Assembly (NCBI GenBank): GCA_002343455.1
Contig: DDSR01000394.1
Span: 1-5,787, forward strand
Length of the DNA stretch: 5,787 nucleotides
Origin: Deltaproteobacteria bacterium UBA2385
GTDB lineage: Bacteria; Myxococcota_A; UBA796; UBA2385
Direction of reading: 5' to 3'
Part shown: piece by piece, positions 1 to 4,878 of the stretch
How the letters are laid out: each line of letters opens with the position of its first letter
Numbering within the stretch: position 1 is the stretch's first letter
Made by a program: the position numbers and the translations under genes
The notes under the pieces: generated by a model
Seen by the model: only the letters and a program-made list of their open reading frames with translations
Database searches by the model: none
Told to the model about the DNA's origin: nothing

Positions 1-384
1 GTGCTGCTTGCGGTACTTGCCGAGCAGGGTGCCGTCGGCGTCGATCACCACCGCGGTGTTGTAGTAGACCCCGCGCATGGCCTTCTCGTAGATCGGCAGC
101 ACGATGACCATCTTGTGCTTGCGGGCGATGCCGCTGAACAGCTCGGTCAGGGGGCCGGGGATGCTCTCGGCCGCGTCGTACCAGCGCTTGTCCTGGCTGG
201 GGCAGAAGTAGGGCCCGTTGAAGATCTCCTGCAGGCAGAGGATCTGCACGCCGCGGCGTGCCGCCTCCTCCACCATGGGGAGGTGCTTGTCCAGCATGGC
301 CTGCTGGATCTCGGCGACCGGGCGGCTCTCGTCGTTGATGGGGTTGCTGGCCTGGATGAGGCCGCAGCGGACGATCTCGGGCAT
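1..384 (-). CDS. Nitrilase-superfamily C-N hydrolase (beta-ureidopropionase / N-carbamoyl amidohydrolase type), N-terminal part
   Basis: The first 128 residues read from ATG 384-382 leftwards; the remainder lies outside the window (family members are usually about 280-300 residues). Nitrilase enzymes hydrolyse non-peptide C-N bonds with a Glu-Lys-Cys triad. The Glu is visible in LQEIFNGPYF (Glu53) and the Lys in GKYRKQH (Lys126); the Cys would lie beyond the edge. The FNGPYFCPSQ stretch and the early IQASNP segment resemble the N-carbamoyl-beta-alanine / N-carbamoylputrescine branch, which acts in the cytoplasm in pyrimidine or polyamine breakdown. The substrate cannot be fixed from this half. 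The start is supported by GGAG nine bases upstream. It is transcribed divergently from the small gene at 468 across an 83-bp gap. The superfamily call is firm, the subfamily is moderate. Confidence 0.9.
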   Translation of the reverse strand, partial: MPEIVRCGLIQASNPINDESRPVAEIQQAMLDKHLPMVEEAARRGVQILCLQEIFNGPYFCPSQDKRWYDAAESIPGPLTELFSGIARKHKMVIVLPIYEKAMRGVYYNTAVVIDADGTLLGKYRKQH

Positions 385-455
385 GGCGGAGGCTCCGTTG
401 AGGGGAAGGCCGGCACCCTACCACATGGCGGAGTGGTGACGGGTGGGGCGCGGGC

Positions 456-461
456 TATGCT
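456..461 (+). promoter_or_regulatory. Possible -10 box (TATGCT) for the 468 gene
   Basis: TATGCT lies six bases before GTG 468. If it is a sigma70-type -10 element, transcription would begin at or very near the GTG, giving a leaderless message. No convincing -35 is visible at 16-18 bp, so this is a weak call. Confidence 0.2.
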
Positions 462-467
462 GAGGAG

Positions 468-728
468 GTGAGAGCTCACTCCGACGACACCAGCCCGGCC
501 GCACACGCGGTTCAGCTCGAGTTGATACGCGCCCTCAGCCCCGGCCAGCGGCTGTCGCTCTGCTTGCGATTGCGCCAGACAGCCGAGGCCATGGCCACGG
601 CCCGCCTGCGGGCTCAGTATCCCAACGACGACGAGCGCCGCCTGAAGCTGCGCCTGGCGGCGCTTCGTTATGGCGATGTCCTGGTCAAGGCTGCCTTCGG
701 TTGGGATCCCGAGGTCGAAGGGCGATGA
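468..728 (+). CDS. Small helical protein paired with a nucleotidyltransferase (possible antitoxin-like partner)
   Basis: An 86-residue protein with no signal peptide or membrane segment. It is rich in Ala, Leu and Arg and probably all-helical: an acidic start (SDDTSP), a helix around residues 12-23, SPGQRLSL at 24-31, a helix to about residue 50 (RLRAQYP), then RRLKLRLAALRYGDVL at 57-72. Proteins with this outline (DTSP, then QR, then hP, then RYG) are, from memory, often encoded directly before nucleotidyltransferases, as here: its TGA (726-728) overlaps the next ATG (725-727), implying translational coupling. The start is odd. The near-perfect Shine-Dalgarno AGGAGG (463-468) overlaps GTG 468 and no other start codon lies at normal spacing. 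An in-frame stop at 399 and no other start limit the alternatives. Its role as an antitoxin is inference from gene order only. Confidence 0.75.
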   Translation: MRAHSDDTSPAAHAVQLELIRALSPGQRLSLCLRLRQTAEAMATARLRAQYPNDDERRLKLRLAALRYGDVLVKAAFGWDPEVEGR

Positions 729-1312
729 GCGGGCTCCCCGACCAGATTGGCGTGGCCCTTCTCGTCGGCGATGCGCTGGAGCGGGGCCGTGCAGCCTGGA
801 TGGTGGGCAGCTCAATCGCCAGCTCGATGTACGGCGAGCCTAGGACGACCCACGACGTCGACCTCGTCTGCGACCTCCTCCCATCGGGTGTTGGCGCATT
901 TCTCTCCGCACTTGGCGACACCTTCTACGCGGATCGGGAGGCCGTCGTCGAAGCGACTCGCCTCCGGCGTTGCTTCAACACCATTCATACCGAGACGACC
1001 GACAAGATCGACGTCTTCTGCGTCGGCACTCCCTTCGCCCGTCGCTGTCTCGACCGCCGGCAGGCGGTCACACTGGGCGACGGTCGCCGGTTTCCCGTTG
1101 CCGCCCCCGAGAGCATCGTGGTCGAAAAGCTGCGCTGATTCCGCCTGGGTGGCGAGGTCTCCGAACGCCAACTGCGAGATGTCGTAGGGGTGCTTCAGGT
1201 CGTGGGGGCTCAGCTCGACAGGCCTGAAATGCTCACCTGGGCAGAGCAGCTTGGTGTCAGCGACCTGCTCCAGCTGGCCATGAAGCAAGCGGGCCTGGAC
1301 CTGAGAGCCTGA
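725..1312 (+). pseudogene. Nucleotidyltransferase (MNT / AbiEii-like fold) interrupted by an in-frame TGA
   Basis: The frame from ATG 725 gives 137 residues, then TGA at 1136-1138. The same frame continues for 57 codons to TGA 1310-1312, so the undamaged length would be 195 residues. The N-terminal part carries a complete polymerase-beta-type nucleotidyltransferase signature: VGSS (27-30), the metal-binding pair in THDVDLV (Asp44, Asp46) and a third acidic residue in KIDVF (Asp96), followed by APESIVVEKL (128-136). After the stop the frame reads FRLGGEVSERQLRDVVGVL, the expected continuation of this family, where KLRWFRLGGE is typical. The stop therefore sits where Trp (TGG) is expected, one base away. 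Enzymes of this fold include the toxins of AbiE-type and MNT systems, which transfer nucleotides to RNA or protein. The coupled upstream gene fits a two-component unit. Either the gene is recently inactivated, or the 137-residue form or readthrough still works. Confidence 0.8.
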
Positions 1313-1327
1313 AGGTGGATTCAAGCC

Positions 1328-1353
1328 CGACTCCGCCGCGGGGCCTGGGGTCG
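1328..1353. terminator. Candidate hairpin between convergent genes
   Basis: CGACTCC (1328-1334) can pair with GGGGTCG (1347-1353) with one G-T wobble. An inner GCC/GGC helix closes a four-base loop. It sits in the 86-bp gap between the ends of the nucleotidyltransferase (plus) and the TraB-type gene (minus), where a bidirectional terminator would be expected. There is no T-run on either side, so a Rho-independent mechanism is uncertain. Confidence 0.3.
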
Positions 1354-1361
1354 AGGGATCG

Positions 1362-1381
1362 CGCAAAGACGCAAAGACGCA
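1362..1381. repeat. Short tandem repeat, 8-bp unit CGCAAAGA, 2.5 copies
   Basis: Two complete CGCAAAGA units (1362-1369, 1370-1377) plus a partial CGCA, in the intergenic gap between convergent genes. It is A-rich compared with its surroundings. Similar GCAAAGAC-type tandems occur dispersed in some bacterial genomes; whether this one is dispersed cannot be told from one window. Confidence 0.6.
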
Positions 1382-1398
1382 GGGGTCTCGCGGGCGGA

Positions 1399-2547
1399 TC
1401 AGAACGGGATCAACACCACCCAGCGCTCCTCCACCGGCTCGAAGCCGCGGGTCCGCAGGGCCTCGTCCAGCTCGGGCAGGTGCGCCGCTCCCCAGGGCAG
1501 GACCAGGTGCGGGTGCGCGGGCAGGGCGGCGTCCACTTCGGCGATGAGGTGGGAGTTGCGCAGGTGGAGGAGATCCTGCTCCAGCAGCCGGAGGAGGTGC
1601 TGAGGGTCCGGGTGGGACCGGGCCACCTCCAGGTAGTCGCGCAGCGCCTGGGCCTTGTCCTCCTGGTGCATCAGGCCCATGGCCGACCGCAGCAGCTCGA
1701 CTGTCTGATCGGAGAACTCCGCCACGTCCACATCGGCGTTGCGCTCGGTGAGGCCGCTCATCTCGGAGATCCCCGCTTGGGGGGTCAGGCCCAGGCTGCG
1801 GGCCACCGGGTCGTAGTCCATCGGGATCGCAAGCAGGTCCTGCTCGTCGCTGACGCCCTCCGAGAGCACCAAGGCCTGATCGGCGGGGAGGGGCTCGAAG
1901 AGCTGCCGATAGGCCGACTCGTCGCCGATGTGGATCATGCCGATCAGATCGACCGTCTGCTCCTGCCGCTCGAAGCGGCGGTGCAACACCGAGATTCCAT
2001 CGAGGCCGAGCTCGGCGTAGCCGCCTGTCAGGCTATCGAGCAGCAGGCGGGCCGAGAGGAAGGTGTAGCTCCCCAGGCTCAGCGGAACGAGCAGCAGATG
2101 GGCAGCCAGCCAGAGGCCCAGGCGCCGCCAGCGCAGGGCCGGCACCGTCGCGGGCACCTGCGCGCGGGCGAGCACCAGCGCGACCGCGGCTACGACGACC
2201 TGGATCAGCTGCGGGTACAGCCCGAAGGTCGGTTCGCCAAAGGTCCAGATGCTCAGCGGGGCCCAGCCCATGGTGATCCAGGCCAGCAGCAGCAGGAGCG
2301 GGAGGTGGACGCGCAGGCGCAGGCGCGGCGAGAGCCCGACCGCCAGCCAGGCCAGGGGCGAGCAGAGCAGGACGACGCCGGCGAGCGGGTTTCGCAGGGG
2401 GGCGAGCAGGCGCTGGCCGGTGGCCAGGTGGCTCAGCTCGTCGAGCACCGAGAGCAGCGCGTCCAGGCCGTAGAGTCCCAGCCAGCCGAGCTCGGCGCCC
2501 CGGAGCGCGCGCTCGGTCGAGCTCAGCTCTGCGCGGGCGCCTTCCAC
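1399..2547 (-). CDS. Multi-pass membrane protein with C-terminal TraB/Tiki (EREP-superfamily) domain
   Basis: A 382-residue protein in two halves. Residues about 55-72, 80-100, 112-128 and 143-166 are hydrophobic and look like four transmembrane helices. From about residue 198 comes a soluble domain with the marks of the TraB/PrgY-Tiki-ChaN group: a first GxxH in LIGMIHIGD (203-206), a conserved Glu in LSEG (Glu230), an Arg-Asn pair (330-331) and a second GxxH in PWGAAHLPEL (353-356). Members include Tiki metalloproteases and the pheromone-shutdown proteins TraB/PrgY; the conserved residues suggest metal-dependent hydrolysis, but the substrate here is unknown. GTG 2547 is preceded by GGGGGAG at a short 3-base spacing. 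The gene overlaps the end of the NlpC/P60 gene by 25 bp, so the two are probably co-transcribed and coupled. The domain call is fairly confident; protease activity is inference. Confidence 0.82.
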   Translation of the reverse strand: MEGARAELSSTERALRGAELGWLGLYGLDALLSVLDELSHLATGQRLLAPLRNPLAGVVLLCSPLAWLAVGLSPRLRLRVHLPLLLLLAWITMGWAPLSIWTFGEPTFGLYPQLIQVVVAAVALVLARAQVPATVPALRWRRLGLWLAAHLLLVPLSLGSYTFLSARLLLDSLTGGYAELGLDGISVLHRRFERQEQTVDLIGMIHIGDESAYRQLFEPLPADQALVLSEGVSDEQDLLAIPMDYDPVARSLGLTPQAGISEMSGLTERNADVDVAEFSDQTVELLRSAMGLMHQEDKAQALRDYLEVARSHPDPQHLLRLLEQDLLHLRNSHLIAEVDAALPAHPHLVLPWGAAHLPELDEALRTRGFEPVEERWVVLIPF

Positions 2548-3266
2548 AAGCTCCCCCAGGCCCGGAACAACTCGCCGGTCAGGCGCTTGCCCTTGCCGTC
2601 CGCCCGCAGGATGCTGTTGCGCAGCACACCCGCCTCGTCCGTGTTGACCTCGGGCTGCCGCAGGTCCATCACCAGGCGCGCCACGCCCTTGCTGCCGTAG
2701 TGAACCATGGTGACGATGCCTTCGGGCGAGACCGACTCGACCACCGCGACGTGGCTGAGCGGATCATCGCGGCGTCCGTTGCGGTTGCGATCGTAGGTGT
2801 CGTCAAAGAAGGCGAGGTCACCGACCGCGGGCTCCTTTCGGCGGTGCAGCAGGCCCTGGGCATCGGCCCGCAGGTAGAGGTCCTCGGTGCTGCCGGCCAG
2901 GCTCTGCCCGACGCCCGAATAGACCGCGGCGACGAAGCCCGAGCAGTCGCGGCGGAAGCTCTCCCCCTGCACGACCAGCGAACGATCCCCCACCAGCTTC
3001 GCCGCCTGGCGGGCGATCGCCTCGCCCGAGGGAGAGGAGCGTCGGGGCCGGGCCCGAGCCGGCGCGGCGGGCTCCATGGGCAGGCTGAGCTCGGTCGAGG
3101 GCAGCTGGGCGAGGCTCTCGCGGACCTGTTCGCGGCTGAGGTGGTCGACCGGCCCGGGGATGCGCATGCGCGGCCCTGCGCAGCCTGCGAGCAGGGAGGA
3201 GAGGGCCAGCGCGAGCACAGGTCTGGTCACGTCAAGAGGATAGCGTGGGCGGGTGGGGTTGGCCAT
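2523..3266 (-). CDS. NlpC/P60-family cysteine peptidase lipoprotein
   Basis: A 247-residue protein. A hydrophobic stretch ends in the lipobox LLAG-Cys29, so it is predicted to be lipid-anchored in the envelope. A Pro/Arg-rich linker (about 62-78) leads to an NlpC/P60 domain (about 80-205) with the catalytic Cys in RDCSGFV (Cys108), the His in SHVAVVE (His172) and a likely third polar residue in MVHYGS (His189). Such domains usually cut peptidoglycan stem peptides (D-gamma-Glu to diamino acid bonds). Between Cys and His lies DRNRNGRRDD (159-168), which looks like a calcium-binding DxNxNGxxDD loop. ATG 3266 has no clear Shine-Dalgarno; GTG 3230 would give a shorter, more typical lipoprotein signal (Cys at 17). 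It is divergent from the lipoprotein gene at 3332 and overlaps the downstream TraB-type gene, suggesting a shared envelope role. Confidence 0.9.
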   Translation of the reverse strand: MANPTRPRYPLDVTRPVLALALSSLLAGCAGPRMRIPGPVDHLSREQVRESLAQLPSTELSLPMEPAAPARARPRRSSPSGEAIARQAAKLVGDRSLVVQGESFRRDCSGFVAAVYSGVGQSLAGSTEDLYLRADAQGLLHRRKEPAVGDLAFFDDTYDRNRNGRRDDPLSHVAVVESVSPEGIVTMVHYGSKGVARLVMDLRQPEVNTDEAGVLRNSILRADGKGKRLTGELFRAWGSLWKAPAQS

Positions 3267-3331
3267 GCCTGCAGTAGGAAAGCCCAGCTCAGCGGGAACC
3301 CCACCATCCGGCCGAGGTCAAGGCAACACGG
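3267..3331. promoter_or_regulatory. Short divergent intergenic region
   Basis: These 65 bp separate the divergent NlpC/P60 and lipoprotein genes and must hold both promoters if each is transcribed from here. I see no consensus -35/-10 pair. AAGG at 3320-3323, eight bases before ATG 3332, is the only clear signal and serves as a ribosome binding site. Confidence 0.35.
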
Positions 3332-4015
3332 ATGCCCAGGATCAACGTGATCATCGCCGCCCTCAGCCTCGCCGTCGGCTGCGCCGCGCGGGCGCCCCAG
3401 GTGCCAGCGCCCGTCCCAAACGTTCAACCGCCATGGCCCCTTGAGCTGGACGAGCTTGGCCAGACCCGCGTGGCCTTGTCCACCGGTACCGGCGAGACCG
3501 AGTGGATCGTCGTTCATCAATCGGCTGCCTCCCGACTGCTCGACCCCGCGGGCTGCCTCGCGGCGAACCTTGAGTTCGCTGAGATCGTGGTAGAGCAGCG
3601 CTGTTCGCAGCTGATTCGGCCGGGGTCGGAGAACTGCGCGGTATCGCAAAAAACCAGGATCACCGTGCGGGTCGAGGGGTATGCCAACGCGGGGACAATC
3701 GACGAGCTGGACCCGCGAGAGCGTGCTGCCCGAGAGGGGCTCTTCGAGCTCGTCGCCAAAGCCCTGGCCGATGTGGAAGACCTGGAGGAACGTGGCGTAC
3801 TCTACCGCTCTGCCACAAGCGAGGATTGCCTGCCGCCATGCGTCAGCGGCCCTTCCAGCGTGTACGCTAGCGTTGTGAAATCAAGGACAGCGGAGCGTGA
3901 GGCTGTATTCTGGTCCAGCGCGCTCGCGCCGGGTTGTCCGACGCCACGTGAGCTGCGTTTGGGGACCCCGTCCTCCACCAATTCCACAATCATCAGCGTT
4001 CCGTTTCCACGCTGA
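3332..4015 (+). CDS. Putative lipoprotein of unknown function
   Basis: A 227-residue protein not matched to any family I recognise. The start MPRINVIIAALSLAVGC is a short signal with a somewhat non-standard lipobox (A-V-G-Cys17), followed by a Pro/Ala-rich tether (about 21-36), as in many envelope lipoproteins. The body has six further cysteines (75, 91, 102, 166, 170, 202), an even number that could form disulfides outside the cytoplasm. A beta-like segment KTRITVRVEGYANAG (107-121) precedes a helix-rich stretch with DELDPRERAAREGLFEL (124-140). ATG 3332 is supported by AAGG with an 8-base spacer; GTG 3347, preceded by AGGA, is an alternative that leaves only a very short signal. The gene has a standard start and ends in two hairpins, so it appears complete and monocistronic. 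Confidence 0.72.
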   Translation: MPRINVIIAALSLAVGCAARAPQVPAPVPNVQPPWPLELDELGQTRVALSTGTGETEWIVVHQSAASRLLDPAGCLAANLEFAEIVVEQRCSQLIRPGSENCAVSQKTRITVRVEGYANAGTIDELDPRERAAREGLFELVAKALADVEDLEERGVLYRSATSEDCLPPCVSGPSSVYASVVKSRTAEREAVFWSSALAPGCPTPRELRLGTPSSTNSTIISVPFPR

Positions 4016-4040
4016 TCGTGGAATGCCAGGCCACCCTGGC
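4005..4040 (+). terminator. Two adjacent hairpins at the end of the lipoprotein gene
   Basis: TTCCACG (4005-4011) and CGTGGAA (4017-4023) form a perfect 7-bp stem whose 5-base loop contains most of the TGA stop. One base later GCCAGG (4025-4030) and CCTGGC (4035-4040) form a perfect 6-bp stem with a 4-base loop. Position and stability suit transcription termination or 3'-end protection, but no T-run follows, so it is not a classic Rho-independent terminator. Confidence 0.45.
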
Positions 4041-4083
4041 CCGCGTCGGGGCCGCCATCAGCGGGGCAATTGCAGAACAATTA

Positions 4084-4093
4084 CACAGCTGTG
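4084..4093. promoter_or_regulatory. Perfect palindrome CACAGCTGTG, possible operator
   Basis: A 10-bp perfect palindrome in the gene-free stretch before the 4173 gene. A second palindrome, GCAATTGC (4066-4073), is centred about 19 bp upstream, roughly two helical turns. This short stretch (4066-4100) is more AT-rich than the rest. It could hold a promoter and a regulator site for the downstream cassette, but there is no recognisable regulator motif. Confidence 0.25.
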
Positions 4094-4109
4094 ACAAAAG
4101 CCTCTTGCT

Positions 4110-4143
<34 letters not shown>

Positions 4144-4172
4144 CCTGACCAGGCCAAATCAACGAGCAACCA

Positions 4173-4571
4173 ATGGCCTGCGATCAATCCGGAACGACCT
4201 ACCCCCCCATCAACGCCTGGACCAAGAAGGATGACACCAACTGGAACTTCCACCCCGTCGGGGCGCCGGTCGATGCCAACAACTTTCAGCTTGTGCGCCC
4301 GTCGTTCGAGCTGGCCCAGTCCAGCGGACTCCTCACCGTACGGCCCGCGCTGCGCACCAGCAACGACGGCACCACCTGGGATACGCCGGTCGCCATCGGC
4401 GGGCAGAGCCGAAACACCAACGGCATCACCTACGGCTCGGCCTACACCGACATGACCGCCACCACCGACGGCAAGCAGCTCGTCCAGCCGGGCGTCGAGG
4501 TCAAGAACACCAGCGGTTCCGCCCTCGAGATGGGGCTCGTGACGCTGAAGCTCGACCACAGGACGGTGTAG
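4173..4571 (+). CDS. Beta-rich protein of unknown function, first gene of the right-hand cassette
   Basis: A 132-residue protein that I cannot assign to a family. It is rich in Thr, Asn, Gly and Ser and alternates polar and hydrophobic residues like a beta-sandwich or surface protein. RTSNDGTTW (61-69) resembles an Asp-box turn (S-x-D-x-G-x-T-W) but is one residue short. VKNTSGSALEMGLVTLKLD (110-128) looks like terminal strands. There is no signal peptide, membrane helix or lipobox and only one Cys (Cys3). The Shine-Dalgarno is weak (CGAG at 4163-4166). Its TAG (4569-4571) lies two bases before the ATG of the cysteine-rich gene, and the AGGA serving that gene (4560-4563) is inside this one, so the two are probably co-translated. 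It could be a structural, carrier or binding protein; the coding call is stronger than any function. Confidence 0.68.
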   Translation: MACDQSGTTYPPINAWTKKDDTNWNFHPVGAPVDANNFQLVRPSFELAQSSGLLTVRPALRTSNDGTTWDTPVAIGGQSRNTNGITYGSAYTDMTATTDGKQLVQPGVEVKNTSGSALEMGLVTLKLDHRTV

Positions 4572-4573
4572 CC

Positions 4574-4867
4574 ATGGCGCTCGGGGGATGGACGGCGGGA
4601 GCTGCAACAGCGTCGATTTCGTTGGGAGGCATGAGGGGGGTTGTGGTTCTGGACGGGTCTTCGGGGGGGACTCAATCAGATTCCATCCCGCCTCCACCGT
4701 CCGGCGGCGGAGCGATACCTCAGGGCTGTGTCAGGACCGCGGCTGCACTATCGTATTGTGCGGGCCAGTGCACGAGGTTGCACGGGGTCGTAAGCCAATA
4801 CTGCCAGATGGACAACGGAACCGGCACCTTCTATTGTCGCTGTACTCGAGTATACAACCCACGCTAG
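4574..4867 (+). CDS. Cysteine-rich protein with C-terminal CS-alpha-beta defensin-like domain
   Basis: A 97-residue protein. Residues 1-50 contain no cysteine and end in a Gly/Ser/Pro linker (SIPPPPSGGG, 37-46). Residues 52-90 hold six cysteines (52, 62, 66, 77, 88, 90) spaced C-x9-C-x3-C-x10-C-x10-C-x-C. This is the CS-alpha-beta pattern: C-x3-C on a helix (SYCAGQCTRLHG, 60-71) and C-x-C on the last strand (FYCRC, 86-90), normally bonded 1-4, 2-5 and 3-6. The C-A-x-x-C...G...Y-C layout resembles arthropod and plectasin-type defensins. The segment 47-97 has five Arg against one Asp, so it is cationic. The typical Gly just before the fourth Cys is absent. No Sec signal is evident, so export is unexplained; cleavage after the Gly run would free a peptide of about 51 residues. 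AGGA (4560-4563) lies ten bases before ATG. An antimicrobial or signalling role is inference. Confidence 0.7.
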   Translation: MALGGWTAGAATASISLGGMRGVVVLDGSSGGTQSDSIPPPPSGGGAIPQGCVRTAAALSYCAGQCTRLHGVVSQYCQMDNGTGTFYCRCTRVYNPR

Positions 4868-4878
4868 AATCGGCATAG

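Noticed and set aside
147..815. Minus-strand open frame of 222 codons across the nitrilase start and the small helical gene
   Set aside because: It is in a different frame from the nitrilase, is rich in Ser, Pro and Arg, and covers a divergent gene start with its own ribosome site.
1136..1138. Alternative genetic code with TGA read as Trp
   Set aside because: TGA is used as the natural stop of several other genes here (for example at 728, 1312, 4015 and 5634), so the standard code applies.
1136..1175. TGA as a selenocysteine codon with a downstream hairpin (CGCC/GGCG)
   Set aside because: The stem is only four pairs, the family position is expected to be Trp rather than Cys, and nucleotidyltransferases of this type are not known selenoproteins. 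A nonsense change is simpler.
1315..2700. Long plus-strand open frame of 461 codons opposite the TraB-type and NlpC/P60 genes
   Set aside because: Its product is a low-complexity mix of Gln, Arg, Gly and Ala with no domain, as expected of an antisense frame in GC-rich DNA; the minus-strand proteins have clear motifs.
2700..3350. Plus-strand open frame of 216 codons opposite the NlpC/P60 gene
   Set aside because: The composition is typical of an antisense shadow, and the opposite strand has the catalytic Cys and His motifs and a lipobox.
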